DNA of 64,000 nucleotides from positions 62,001 through 126,000 of the forward strand of contig DAONQC010000004.1 of assembly GCA_035409945.1 (NCBI GenBank), given 5' to 3'. Position numbers and translations under genes: made by a program. Source of the stretch: MWEH01 sp035409945. Lineage in GTDB: Bacteria; Bacillota; Clostridia; Christensenellales; DTU072. The notes below the pieces were generated by a model. It worked only from the letters and a program-made list of their open reading frames with translations. It did no database searches and was not told the DNA's origin. Positions within the stretch are counted from its first letter, which is position 1; each line of letters opens with the position of its first letter. Of the stretch, positions 9,869 to 18,608 are shown in pieces.

Positions 9869-10609
9869 TTATGATACTTGTGAGGCTGATAAACATCTTT
9901 TTCTAGCTATGCCTAGCATAATCAAGGCTCCGCTTATCGTCCATATATTTCCAAAAGTGGCGGCAGCCATGCCTATAGCGTTTACTATCGCATAGTTACC
10001 AAAAACATTGACAATACTAGCAAGCGCTGCACCTATAGGTAACGTAAATACCCAACCCCATCTAGGGAAAGGACTATATCCTTTTGCATACGCTATTATT
10101 TGCGCACAAGTTGATATAATCATACATGTAAACAGTGCAATATAAAGAGGTAACATAAAATAAAATGCGAATTTTATGGAAGATGCTAAAGCAGTTTCTG
10201 GACTTACAGCTGTCATATATTTGTAGAAAAAAGCTGCTGCTAAAGAAGATGCATGAACACCCGATCCACCAAATGTAAAACAACCAAAAATTCCGACTCC
10301 TTGTAATCGTGCATATTTTTTGGAATAAGGTCTAATAAGTTTATAAATCCCAATATGCCCTACACCAGAAAGTGGAACTCCAATTAAACCTAATATAACT
10401 GATGCAAAAAGTCTACCATCTGATACTTTAAGATAATGTGATATCTGCCCCTCTATACCAGAAAGCGAAGTGTCTTTGACACCCCAACCTACAAGCATAT
10501 CCCCAGCTAGATTAATTAGAGTACCTATGATACCTATTATCAATAGTAATTTTATTCTACTCCAATCTATACCTTTACCTGCTAAATTCATTTCATTTTT
10601 TCTTTCCAT
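9869..10609 (-). CDS. Multipass membrane protein of unknown function
   Basis: A 246-residue protein with about six predicted transmembrane helices (roughly 18-38, 70-95, 104-130, 145-172, 185-210, 215-240) and conserved-looking small-residue motifs such as GVPLSGVGHIGIYKLI and CFTFGGSGVHASSLAAAF. I do not recognise the family with certainty; it resembles DUF6796-type membrane proteins. The start follows AGGGGAAATGTTTT. It lies between the MBL-fold hydrolase and a methyltransferase on the same strand, so they are probably co-transcribed. Confidence 0.7.
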   Translation of the reverse strand: MERKNEMNLAGKGIDWSRIKLLLIIGIIGTLINLAGDMLVGWGVKDTSLSGIEGQISHYLKVSDGRLFASVILGLIGVPLSGVGHIGIYKLIRPYSKKYARLQGVGIFGCFTFGGSGVHASSLAAAFFYKYMTAVSPETALASSIKFAFYFMLPLYIALFTCMIISTCAQIIAYAKGYSPFPRWGWVFTLPIGAALASIVNVFGNYAIVNAIGMAAATFGNIWTISGALIMLGIARKRCLSASQVS

Positions 10610-10620
10610 AAAACATTTCC

Positions 10621-10891
10621 CCTACCTAACAATCTTTTTATTTGTCTAAATCACTTCAGCAATACTTTTACTCTTATATCTTGCGAATCATCTAAAGCTC
10701 CTTCAAGACTTTTGTATGCAATATTAATTTTATTTCTTCTTATAAATATAATCCTCTAACTAACAATTGTTCTTATTTGCCTTGAATTCCTTTAGCGATA
10801 TTTTATCTTTTATATCTTGTGACTCTTCTAAAGCCCCGTCAAGATTTTTATATGCAACCTTACATTCCTTCTTATAAATACAATCCTCTAA
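10621..10891 (-). repeat. Two C-terminal echoes of the MBL-fold hydrolase gene, period 132 bp
   Basis: The hydrolase ends DESQDIKDKVSLKEFKANK-NNC. A copy 132 bp downstream still reads EESQDIKDKISLKEFKANK-NNC with its stop, in frame and almost identical. A third copy another 132 bp on reads DDSQDIRVKVLLK and then breaks. Each unit begins with sequence resembling the start of the methyltransferase at 9827 (IAYKNLG; the units read VAYKNLD and IAYKSLE), so the units look like fused gene ends. Confidence 0.85.
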
Positions 10892-11761
10892 CTAACAATT
10901 GTTCTTATTTGCCTTGAACTCCTTTAGCGATACTTTATCTTTTATATCTTGTGACTCATCAAAAGCGTCGTATGGAGCACTTGGGTCGTAAAACTTTTTT
11001 GAGAAAACAGAACAAACTTTATCTATATGCCTAAAAACAAAATCTAGATCATTGGTATATCCATTATGCCCTGTTATTACTGTAATAGGTTTTTGCTTTG
11101 ACTTTATTATTTTCTCTAAATTTTTAAGCGATTTTATAGCTAAATTATTATCTTCTGCTAGTATGCTCAAAAAACCATACCCGCCATCAGCGCCTAACCA
11201 AATTGTGTCGCCTGTAAATAAATATTTATCATCAATCAAGAAAACCATATGTCCCCAAGTATGACCTGGAACGAGGATACATTCAATTTTTATATCGTAA
11301 ATATAAAAGATTTGCCCATCTTTTAAAAGTATTTTTTTGTTATCAGTTTTTACCTTTGGAAGTTTATATAAACCTTTAAACACTTTCCTTCTAACCTCAC
11401 CTGTAAGATACTTATCTTCTATTTCACCAATGTAAATCGTTGCATCTTTGAACAGAAGTTGACTATCTCTTTCTAGAGCACCCATATGATCAGTATCTTG
11501 ATGAGTAATTAAAATATGCTCTATTTCATTTGGTCTAATATTAAGCCAAGACATTTTTTCTTCCAAACGATCATAATTGTATCCAGCATCTATCATGATG
11601 GTTTTGCCATTTTTTGTATAAAAGAAAATATTAGCAACCCACTCTCTTAGCGAGGCTACCTGTTCATCAATATATGTTGTATTTAAAGGTTTGAATATTC
11701 CCTTACCTTTAAATAACCAACTCATAAACTTTTTTTGAAAATTAGTAGCTTTTTTTGACAT
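10892..11761 (-). CDS. MBL-fold metallo-hydrolase
   Basis: A 289-residue metallo-beta-lactamase-fold protein. Metal-binding motifs are visible: THQDTDHMG (about 85), PGHTWGHMVF (about 165), FTGDTIW (about 180) and VITGHNGYTND (about 230). The family includes glyoxalase II-like and other hydrolases; the HQDxDH form is common in uncharacterised members, so no substrate is assigned. The start region MSKKA shares 13 identical bases with the MSKKDA codons near the end of the upstream methyltransferase, and sits at the end of that gene's echo ladder. It is leftward like its neighbours. Confidence 0.85.
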   Translation of the reverse strand: MSKKATNFQKKFMSWLFKGKGIFKPLNTTYIDEQVASLREWVANIFFYTKNGKTIMIDAGYNYDRLEEKMSWLNIRPNEIEHILITHQDTDHMGALERDSQLLFKDATIYIGEIEDKYLTGEVRRKVFKGLYKLPKVKTDNKKILLKDGQIFYIYDIKIECILVPGHTWGHMVFLIDDKYLFTGDTIWLGADGGYGFLSILAEDNNLAIKSLKNLEKIIKSKQKPITVITGHNGYTNDLDFVFRHIDKVCSVFSKKFYDPSAPYDAFDESQDIKDKVSLKEFKANKNNC

Positions 11762-11794
11762 TTAACTTATCTCTATTCACACCGTCTACATAGT

Positions 11795-12019
11795 TTTTTA
11801 TAACTACTTTTCCCCAATAAGCAAAACTGAAGCAGATAATCCAAGTAGCAATGTAGCTTTTTGGGGTATAAATTTACCTCTATTTGCATCCCCTACACAA
11901 CTTTTCGATGTATTTACTTTCTTCCAATAAGCAAAGCTAAACCCGATATGCAAAGAAATAAGGTACCTTCTGATATAAAAACACTTCTGTTTACACCCTC
12001 TACATATTTTTTGATATAA
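11795..12019 (-). repeat. Two C-terminal echoes of the methyltransferase gene, period about 108 bp
   Basis: The methyltransferase ends GEFMSKKDALLLGLSG-SALLVGKK. Two downstream copies (anchors 11915 and 11805 against 12021) read FISEGTLFLCISG-LALLIGRK and FIPQKATLLLGLSA-SVLLIGEK, each with its own stop and no indel over 22 or more codons. The ladder then runs into the leader and ATG of the MBL-fold gene. Confidence 0.85.
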
Positions 12020-12808
12020 TTACTTTTTTCCAACAAGTAAGGCTGAGCCTGATAATCCAAGTAACAATGCATCTTTTTTTGACATAAATTCACCACTAGT
12101 TGTATCAATTAATGAAACATCAGAGTAGCCCTGCTTTTTAAGGTTATTTATGAATAAATCCATATCACCATACTTTGATCTAGTAAAGATATCATGTATG
12201 ACAAAAATTCCACCTTTTTTAAGGACACGCAAAGTCTCTAATATTACTTCTTGTAGGTTTTTATTAGGTATATTGTGATATACATAATTACTAACTACAG
12301 CATCGAAACTCTCGTCTTCAAAATCCAACTTTACAGCATCACCTTGTTTAAACGAAACATTGTTAACACCTTCAGCTTTAGCATTATTTTCACAAAGTGG
12401 CTTATTATATGATGCGTATTCCTTTCCCCAACGATCAATTCCAACCATTTTTGCTGACAGGTTGCGTTTTGCACAAGCAATAGTTAACGCACCACTACCA
12501 CAACCTACATCCAGTCCAGTGCCACCTGACGGTATGTCGACTTTAAGTGCTATGGAATTTACTATCTTTGCTGAAATTTTACGCTTACCGTTATAGTCAA
12601 ACGCCTTGTACATATTTAACATAAAAGCAAATATGATAACAAAAACAATTGTTGCAAGTAAAAAAATGACAATCAAAGCAATTTTTAATGCTTCGTTAGA
12701 CAATGTAACGCTACAAAAGACAATAAATAAAATTAATGAAACAACTGCTCCCGAAAGCAAGACATGCAAAAGCCCTTTCGGAACCCAGTTTTTATAATCT
12801 GGTTTCAT
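12020..12808 (-). CDS. Membrane-anchored SAM-dependent methyltransferase
   Basis: Two hydrophobic helices near the N-terminus (about residues 10-35 and 42-65) are followed by a class I methyltransferase domain: motif I GLDVGCGSGALTIA, acidic strand MVGIDRWG, then GDAVKLDFEDESFDAVVSNY and RVLKKGGIFVIHD. The membrane anchor suggests a lipid-like or transported substrate. ATG at 12806-12808 is chosen so that the gene does not overlap the preceding methyltransferase, which ends at 12826; a longer frame would start at 12853. The neighbour upstream is also a methyltransferase, so the pair may act in one pathway. Confidence 0.8.
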   Translation of the reverse strand: MKPDYKNWVPKGLLHVLLSGAVVSLILFIVFCSVTLSNEALKIALIVIFLLATIVFVIIFAFMLNMYKAFDYNGKRKISAKIVNSIALKVDIPSGGTGLDVGCGSGALTIACAKRNLSAKMVGIDRWGKEYASYNKPLCENNAKAEGVNNVSFKQGDAVKLDFEDESFDAVVSNYVYHNIPNKNLQEVILETLRVLKKGGIFVIHDIFTRSKYGDMDLFINNLKKQGYSDVSLIDTTSGEFMSKKDALLLGLSGSALLVGKK

Positions 12809-12825
12809 AGCACACCCAAAATTTT

Positions 12826-13446
12826 TTATTTTTTTGCAATGATGGTCAGCCAAGGCTTTTTAGCGTGTCTTTTTACTTCAATGTTTAAAAAACCTACGTT
12901 TCCAAGTGCCTTACTAATATCATCAGCTGTATACACTTTCATACCGTCAATAATTTTTTCAAATTGTAAACTTGACTTATCAAGTCCATTAGATTCGTTG
13001 ACAATCATGAAAGTTCCACCAGCTTTTAAAATGTCATATACTTCCTTAAAGCATTTTTCAAGACCTGGCCAAAAATACACTGTTTCAAAAGCCGTAGCTA
13101 AATCATATTGTTCTTTTTCTAAATTCAAATTAGACACATCTCCTTGTACTACTTTACATCTTTTTTCTTCAATGAACTTTGCATTATATTTACTCGATTG
13201 TTCTACTGAAAGTGGTGAATAATCAACGCCTAGTACTTTTGAATTAGGATATTTTCTTAACAATTCACCCATAGCATATCCTCCGCCACATCCAATATCT
13301 ACAATCCTATCAAAGGACAAGTTTTTCAACTGTGAAATTCCCCAATCAGCAGTTTTTGCATGTCCTATATTCATGCCTTTTAACATCATTTTCCCTAAAA
13401 AACCTTCAGGTCTTCCCGTATTATTAAAAATTTTTTTGAAACACAT
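12826..13446 (-). CDS. Class I SAM-dependent methyltransferase
   Basis: A 206-residue methyltransferase: RIVDIGCGGGYAMGELL (motif I), VLGVDYSPLSV, VVQGDVSNLNLEKEQYD, and DILKAGGTFMIVNE. It lacks the membrane helices of its neighbour. The start codon is preceded by ACGAGGAAAA, part of the conserved hairpin-SD element at 13456-13502. It is 17 bp upstream of the next methyltransferase, so the two are translationally close. Substrate unknown. Confidence 0.85.
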   Translation of the reverse strand: MCFKKIFNNTGRPEGFLGKMMLKGMNIGHAKTADWGISQLKNLSFDRIVDIGCGGGYAMGELLRKYPNSKVLGVDYSPLSVEQSSKYNAKFIEEKRCKVVQGDVSNLNLEKEQYDLATAFETVYFWPGLEKCFKEVYDILKAGGTFMIVNESNGLDKSSLQFEKIIDGMKVYTADDISKALGNVGFLNIEVKRHAKKPWLTIIAKK

Positions 13447-13455
13447 TTTTCCTCG

Positions 13456-13502
13456 TATAATAATGTTGTTTGTATTTAACCAGCAAAACGGTTAGCAACA
13501 TT
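13456..13502 (-). promoter_or_regulatory. Hairpin-SD element, copy 1
   Basis: In the sense of the leftward mRNA it reads AATGTTGCTAACC, an 8-base loop, GGTTAAATACAAACAACATT, then TATACGAGG and AAAA-ATG. The arms AATGTTG/CAACATT and TAACC/GGTTA pair with an asymmetric bulge between them. The same module precedes at least four other genes in the window. Confidence 0.75.
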
Positions 13503-13567
13503 GTATTCTCTTTATCATTTAGGATATCTTTTTATATTTTACCTTCTTATGCAATGTACTACCTGCA

Positions 13568-13741
13568 TATATTAATGTTGTTAGGATTTATCCAGCAGAA
13601 TGGTTAACAACCTTGGTTTTTAGATTTTTTATCATTAGTATCGCTTTTTACATTTACCCTTCTTATGCAATATGCGTTGTTCTTTGAACTGTAAACTACT
13701 ACTTGCAAAATTAAATGATATTATCGCCTTAAGTAAGCTAT
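13568..13741 (-). repeat. Decayed tandem copy of hairpin-SD element plus flank, period 112 bp
   Basis: A second copy of the hairpin (13574-13614) lies 112 bp from the one in front of the methyltransferase, followed by the degraded SD ATGCAGG. The sequence between the copies (ATTGCATAAGAAGG-TAAA) recurs beyond it. It resembles the methyltransferase tail IIAKK-stop, which suggests that the unit is leader plus tail of a deleted gene copy. Confidence 0.6.
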
Positions 13742-14503
13742 TTAACCATTTAATAAAGCAGTAATACGCTTTGCCATGTCCTCTGGATACAGCGATGCCA
13801 TACTGCCATGTCCTATATTTTTTAACTTAACAAACTTAACATTAGGAAAGGCTTCTTTTACATACTTTATATCCCAAGCTCTATCTTTTTCTTCTTTGTC
13901 ACCATACCAATATTCTAAGTGCCCTTCATATTCAGGTATGTTTTTATCCATTTTATAATTATTACAAGACTCAAAAGTTCGCCATATTGTTTTGTAGCTC
14001 ATAAAGCGTAAAACATTGTGTATATATTTTATGTCTTCCTCGCTATATTCATCAGTTGAAAATGCCTTCTTAAGCAGTTTGTAACCGCAAACTTTCCCAA
14101 TAGAAACCATTAAAAAGTCTCTAATGGCAATAAAGCGTGTAGCAATCCAAGGTAATTTATATGGAGTAATCCCACCATCACAAATTGCGTTTTTAACAGT
14201 TATCTTTTTATCATTAAGCATCTTTAAAACAACGCTACCACCCATTGAACAACCATATAAAACATCAATTGTCTCTATTTCCTTTTCAATTAGTATATCC
14301 GCAAGTTCGCTAGCAATTTCCTCTACACTTGTGAAATGTTTTTTTGGATTTGTTAAATCATACCCTGGTAAAACAGGAACAATAATGCGATAATCATTTT
14401 TTAATAATGAAATAACATATTCATAATAATCCCACATAACCACCGCAGGATGGATGAGCACTATTACTTTATCATTATTTTTTCCAAACTCATGAATTCT
14501 CAT
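13742..14503 (-). CDS. Alpha/beta hydrolase
   Basis: A 253-residue alpha/beta-hydrolase-fold protein. The oxyanion strand LIHPAVVMWDYY, the nucleophile elbow YGCSMGGSV (Ser at about residue 97) and a late KLKNIGHGSMASLYPE with the catalytic-type His are visible; the acid is probably the Asp in EYWYGDKEEKDR. No signal peptide, so it acts in the cytoplasm. It lies upstream of two methyltransferases on the same strand. Specific activity (esterase, thioesterase or other) cannot be told. Confidence 0.8.
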   Translation of the reverse strand: MRIHEFGKNNDKVIVLIHPAVVMWDYYEYVISLLKNDYRIIVPVLPGYDLTNPKKHFTSVEEIASELADILIEKEIETIDVLYGCSMGGSVVLKMLNDKKITVKNAICDGGITPYKLPWIATRFIAIRDFLMVSIGKVCGYKLLKKAFSTDEYSEEDIKYIHNVLRFMSYKTIWRTFESCNNYKMDKNIPEYEGHLEYWYGDKEEKDRAWDIKYVKEAFPNVKFVKLKNIGHGSMASLYPEDMAKRITALLNG

Positions 14504-14554
14504 ATCTGTTTACCTAAAAGTTTTATCTTTGTTTTTAGTTAATAAAAATCCAAT

Positions 14555-14680
14555 AACTATAGACCTATTTAGCTGATATAAACCCATCTTGTTTATTGAT
14601 GTTTTTATACACTTATCCCGGATTTCTAACCAATAGACTGACAACAACTCTTTCTGCGCCACTAATTATGAGTATTTGAC
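14555..14680 (-). repeat. C-terminal echo of the downstream-facing methyltransferase gene
   Basis: The last codons of the 14681-15520 gene (complement of gacctatttaaactccatc and the following ttattaacatttttatac) recur 117 bp downstream with changes (gacctatttagctgata, then tttattgatgtttttatac). One echo is clear. Confidence 0.65.
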
Positions 14681-15520
14681 CTATTTAAACTCCATCTTAT
14701 TTATTAACATTTTTATACATTTATCTACCATTTTTGCAAATAGGCGATGCTTGAAACGAATATTTGGACTTTTCATATCATAATAACCTAGCATATAATC
14801 TTTTGAAGTAACCTTAATGTTGTTTGACCAGTTCAAATCTTTTTTTGGATTTTTTATATAAAATAGACCATCTACATTAGTAATACCCATATTCTTTAAT
14901 GTCATTAACATAGTAAGCTTTAAACCTAACTTTCCTACACTATCAAAGACTAAAGTACCCCCTTTAAATCTTCTAGAAAGCTCAAGCACTAAAGATTTTA
15001 CTTCATGCATTTTGAAATAATGAAAAACTCCTGCCGCAAAAAATATGACACCATTAGAACCATCAATCTCTTCCATCCACGAATAATCCCTTAAATCTGA
15101 AGCAATATTTCTTTCTCTTTCTTGCTCAAAAGTTAATTGCTTCCGAACATCTATAATATCTGGAAAATCAATGTTGACAATATTACAAAGTCCATTATCA
15201 CAAGCTTTTCCTGTTTCATCTAAACCACAACCAAGATTTACTATTGTCGCTTTAGGATTCTTTTCTAAATATTTATTAATTTCCCACATCATATCTAACT
15301 GTCGCATTGCAGCTTCAAGTGCGCCAAATTCATATATAAACGATTTGTTCTTTTTTTCTAGTTCAGAAAAATCATAATCTAATCTTTCACATAATTTTTT
15401 TGCATAAATATCTGTGTAAAGTTCTGGGAATTTTTCAGAACACATTTTTCTCCCATATAATGGGACTATAAGTGTTTCTTGAACACTGTTTTTTTCAATA
15501 TGTATTTTTTCTGATGACAT
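14681..15520 (-). CDS. Leucine carboxyl methyltransferase-family (PPM1/Tcm-type) O-methyltransferase
   Basis: A 279-residue protein with the LCM-family layout: an N-terminal segment with LIVPLYGRKMCSEKFPELY, the SAM motif ATIVNLGCGLDETGKA near residue 95, VNIDFPDIIDVRKQL, and GVIFFAAGVFHYF. Members methylate polyketide-like or small-molecule carboxyl or hydroxyl groups. The start has GGGAGGG. A decayed hairpin-SD element lies just upstream. In a block of transporters with iron-regulation marks, a role in modifying a metallophore or cofactor is possible but only inferred. Confidence 0.75.
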   Translation of the reverse strand: MSSEKIHIEKNSVQETLIVPLYGRKMCSEKFPELYTDIYAKKLCERLDYDFSELEKKNKSFIYEFGALEAAMRQLDMMWEINKYLEKNPKATIVNLGCGLDETGKACDNGLCNIVNIDFPDIIDVRKQLTFEQERERNIASDLRDYSWMEEIDGSNGVIFFAAGVFHYFKMHEVKSLVLELSRRFKGGTLVFDSVGKLGLKLTMLMTLKNMGITNVDGLFYIKNPKKDLNWSNNIKVTSKDYMLGYYDMKSPNIRFKHRLFAKMVDKCIKMLINKMEFK

Positions 15521-15530
15521 AGACCCTCCC

Positions 15531-15585
15531 TAGTATAATGCAATTAAAATTTAACCAGTTCTAATAGTTAAAAACCTTAGCTTTT
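15531..15585 (-). repeat. Decayed hairpin-SD element
   Basis: On the leftward mRNA: TTTTTAACTATTAGAACTGG, TTAAATTTTAATTGCATTAT, then ACTAGGGAGGG before ATG. The right half keeps the GGTTAAAT and CATTATAC blocks of the conserved element, but the stem is broken and the SD has been replaced by GGGAGGG. It also shares the flank TTTTTAGATTTTTTAT with the copy at 13574. Confidence 0.5.
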
Positions 15586-15758
15586 AGATTTTTTATTTAG
15601 TAGCCTCAACCGCTTTTAAAATAAATTTTTAACAAAACTTGATCCTAGAGGCTTTGAAATCATTTTAAAAGATTAATCCACTTGCTTTTACATTAACATA
15701 ATAACTTAGTTGTATTTTTGCAATTTCAGCGGTTAACATACAGTTATTAGACATTCAT

Positions 15759-16187
15759 TTATTTCGAAGCTTCAACTGCCTTCATAGCCAAATCTTTGCA
15801 AGCTTGAAGTCCTTCGGCATCTGGATCATTTTGAACGATTAATCCATCTGCAATCAATATTGCACCTTGATTTTCAGTTCTTTCTTGCCAAGTTCTCATC
15901 CACTCGCCGTCACCCCAATCATATGAACCAAATAGCCCCACTTTTTTACCAGTTAACTTACTTTCAATTGATTCGAAAAATGGTTCAAACTCTGTTTCTT
16001 CTAAAACTTCTGCTCCCATTGCAGGGCACCCAAATAAAATCACAGAACTACTTAAAATACTTTCTGTCGCATCGCTAACATTAATCAATTCTACATCTAC
16101 ATTGTTTTCTACGATTGTTTCATAGATAGCATTTGCCATACTTTCTGTATTTCCCGTCATTGACCAATAAACTATTGAAATTTTCAT
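15759..16187 (-). CDS. Flavodoxin
   Basis: A short-chain flavodoxin of 142 residues. The FMN phosphate loop is SMTGNTESMA (residues 9-18), followed by ILFGCPAMGAE (the 50s-60s loop) and KVGLFGSYDWGDGEWMRTW (the 90s loop). It replaces ferredoxin as electron carrier when iron is short. It starts after AGGAGGAATTT and lies 45 bp downstream of the DUF3793 gene. Flavodoxin next to DUF3793 is a recurrent pair in Firmicutes, which fits the iron-limitation reading of this block. An imperfect echo of its last codons (cctcaaccgctttta) lies at about 15603. Confidence 0.93.
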   Translation of the reverse strand: MKISIVYWSMTGNTESMANAIYETIVENNVDVELINVSDATESILSSSVILFGCPAMGAEVLEETEFEPFFESIESKLTGKKVGLFGSYDWGDGEWMRTWQERTENQGAILIADGLIVQNDPDAEGLQACKDLAMKAVEASK

Positions 16188-16232
16188 AAATTCCTCCTAA
16201 ATTTTATTTTATATTAATAATTTGTAATATGT

Positions 16233-16784
16233 TCATGCCATGTTAAAAATTTCTCCCAACGTTTGGCCTTCATTCAATCTATTACAAACATTTCTTGTGC
16301 AACATCTATATCTTTCAAAAAGCTTTTCTTTTTCTTTTGGATTGCAATACACTTTCCAGTGACCACAGATGATATGCGCTTGAGGGTCGTTTATAAAGCC
16401 TTTAACATCTTCTAAGTCATAACCCAGAAAAACCCCAACTTCGTGTGGAAAGCAATCAAAATCATACTTGTCTTTTAATTGCCTAATCGCCTCATCGACA
16501 TTGTTATAATCATATCCATATCCTTTTAAAAACTCCTTTGTCTCTTTTTGAAATAAAAGCGAAGATAACTGGTCTAGGTTATAAATAAAAATTCGAGCTT
16601 TTGAATTACAGATTCTTAATACCTCAAAATATGTACCTAATGTGTTCAGACTATCTTGCATCTCGTATAGCTTGGGTAATAGTTGTAAATCCAAACTAAA
16701 TAAATTAGCAGGTTTTATCCTTGCAAGAGTAGTTGCACAATGCTTTCCTAATAAATATTCAAATTTACATAAATTATTTTGCAT
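16233..16784 (-). CDS. DUF3793 family protein
   Basis: A 183-residue soluble protein matching the DUF3793 pattern: an N-terminal LLGKHCATTLARIKPANLFSL, a central HEVGVFLGYDLEDVKGFI near residue 115, and CGHWKVYCNPKEKEKLF followed by the Cys-rich RYRCCTRNVCNRL. The biochemical role is unknown. The family is typically found beside flavodoxin and iron-uptake genes. Two GTTCGC palindromes lie upstream (16955-16970 and 17052-17067), so the DUF3793-flavodoxin pair is probably one regulated transcript. Confidence 0.85.
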   Translation of the reverse strand: MQNNLCKFEYLLGKHCATTLARIKPANLFSLDLQLLPKLYEMQDSLNTLGTYFEVLRICNSKARIFIYNLDQLSSLLFQKETKEFLKGYGYDYNNVDEAIRQLKDKYDFDCFPHEVGVFLGYDLEDVKGFINDPQAHIICGHWKVYCNPKEKEKLFERYRCCTRNVCNRLNEGQTLGEIFNMA

Positions 16785-17164
16785 AGTTTTTAACCTAAAT
16801 AATACCCACAGTTAGCTAATTTAATATTTTAATTACATTCCATTCGCTTCGGTAAAATGTAGTTATAGTGCACTTTACTTAACGATATGGTTTCCATAAC
16901 TCAAATTGCTTCGCACATTTGTAGCTATATATTATTTGATATCCTTTCGGTGCGGTTCGCATATGCGAACTTGTTGTTATTTAAAAAGGGCTATGCCCTA
17001 AATGTTATTTTTTTGTTAGATACATTCTAAACTAAAGATTAGTGTTCTTAAGTTCGCATATGCGAACTTGTCATAAAAATCATATACTTACAATTTTTAT
17101 CTGTCAACTACTTTTTATAAAAAAGTAATAAAATGCTTTTGTATCCCTGCGTCCTATTTAACAA
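16785..17164. promoter_or_regulatory. Gap with two GTTCGC palindromes and an intrinsic terminator
   Basis: A 380-bp gap between the ECF ATPase gene and the DUF3793 gene. Palindromes lie at 16955-16970 and 17052-17067, both with an ATAT centre. Between them, on the leftward strand, AGGGCATAGCCCTTTTT forms a compact hairpin plus T-run (about 16986-17000), which would end the ECF transcript. The stretch 16840-16945 contains two diverged copies of a segment (cattcgcttcggtaaaatg and attgcttcgcacatttg). Confidence 0.65.
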
Positions 17165-18601
17165 TTAAATAATCATATCTTGCATAGAATCTGCAAAATA
17201 TTGTCTAACGACTTCCTTTCCACCTATCGCACTAACCCTACCATTTTTAATTACAATTGCTTTATCACAAAGGGCTTCTGCGCAACGTGCATCGTGAGTT
17301 ACCGTTATCATAGTATTTCCACTTTCATCATGGATTTCATTTAAAATTTTACATATTTTTTCCAAGCCCTCATAATCCTGACCTACCGTTGGTTCATCAA
17401 GGATTAAAACTTCCGGTTTAGAAGCGAGTATAGCAGCAATGGACACCTTTCGCTTCTGTCCTTCAGATAATGAATGAGGATGTCTTGATAGTAAATTCCC
17501 TAATTCCATCATATCTACTATTCTCTGGCACTCTTGGATAGAGTGCCCAGCAAACAAAATTTCTTCTTCTACACTAGGCATAAATAATTGATAATTGGGG
17601 TTTTGAAAAACATATCCTACTTTTTTAAACCATTTTGAGCTTCCACGCCTATTCCCTAATTTACTATCTAAATTTTGTAATACAGTGCCTTTTGTTGCCT
17701 TGAGTAATCTTGCAAAAATTTTGGTAAATACAGTTTTTCCACATCCGTTTTCACCTAAAACAACCACACGCTCCCCTTTTTTAATGTTAAACGAAATATC
17801 ATTTAATATTTCCCTTTTTTTGATGGTAAGCCCAATTTCACAAACTTCAAATAAATTTTTATCGAGGGATGTTGTTTTTGATGTATCCGGAATCTTTTTT
17901 GACTGATGTTTTAAATATTCTTTTTTATCTATAATCTCAACAACTTCGCCATCTTTTATTTCCCAAACCTTATCCACATATGGCATTACACTATCTATCC
18001 GATGTTCAATAACCATAACTGCATAACCTTCATTTGCTAGACTTTTTAATATCTCCATTAATTCGATACTATTTTCTTTATCTAAATTAGCTAAAGGTTC
18101 ATCTAAAATTATTATTTTTTGCCCCATGGCTAATGTTGTAGCTGTTATAAGCCGTTGCTTTTGCCCACCTGACAATGTTCTAGTTTTCCATTCTTTATCT
18201 AAGTGCATTTTCTCACACGCATGCACAACCCTTTGCTCTATTTCACATGATGGTACAGCTATGTTTTCACAACCAAAAGCAATTTCATCCTTTACAAAGT
18301 ATTTGATAATTTGTTCCTCTGCGTTTTGTAACACACTACCTACAAGTCTAGAAATCTCACCGATTGTTTTCCCCTTGATGTTTGCACCATTTACATAAAC
18401 ATCTCCTCTCATATCACCAGCCAGCACATTAGGAATCATTCCGTTAATTAAGTAAAATAATGTTGATTTTCCATCTCCCGACATGCCTGAAAGTAAAGCA
18501 ATCTCTCCATATTCAAGGTGAAAGTTTGCATTTTTAAATACTGCCTTATTAGTATTTGCGTATTTAAATGATACATTTTTAATTTCTATTGCTCGTTTCA
18601 T
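17165..18601 (-). CDS. ECF transporter ATPase with two ABC domains (EcfA-A' fusion)
   Basis: One polypeptide with two ABC cassettes, the energizing ATPase of an energy-coupling-factor importer. The first domain has Walker A GMSGDGKS (about 40), signature LSGGQKQR (about 145) and ILDEPLANLD. The second has GENGCGKT (about 290), LSEGQKRKV (about 390) and LILDEPTVGQD. ATG at 18599-18601 is used because AGGATAT precedes it; the in-frame start 18 bp upstream lacks an SD. It follows the T and S component genes in transcription order, giving a complete S-T-A unit. Confidence 0.92.
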   Translation of the reverse strand: MKRAIEIKNVSFKYANTNKAVFKNANFHLEYGEIALLSGMSGDGKSTLFYLINGMIPNVLAGDMRGDVYVNGANIKGKTIGEISRLVGSVLQNAEEQIIKYFVKDEIAFGCENIAVPSCEIEQRVVHACEKMHLDKEWKTRTLSGGQKQRLITATTLAMGQKIIILDEPLANLDKENSIELMEILKSLANEGYAVMVIEHRIDSVMPYVDKVWEIKDGEVVEIIDKKEYLKHQSKKIPDTSKTTSLDKNLFEVCEIGLTIKKREILNDISFNIKKGERVVVLGENGCGKTVFTKIFARLLKATKGTVLQNLDSKLGNRRGSSKWFKKVGYVFQNPNYQLFMPSVEEEILFAGHSIQECQRIVDMMELGNLLSRHPHSLSEGQKRKVSIAAILASKPEVLILDEPTVGQDYEGLEKICKILNEIHDESGNTMITVTHDARCAEALCDKAIVIKNGRVSAIGGKEVVRQYFADSMQDMII

Positions 18602-18608
18602 ATATATC

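Noticed and set aside
11914..12108. Open frame of 64 codons as a gene
   Set aside because: Its second half is the echo of the methyltransferase tail, and the rest is another frame of the true gene; no SD.
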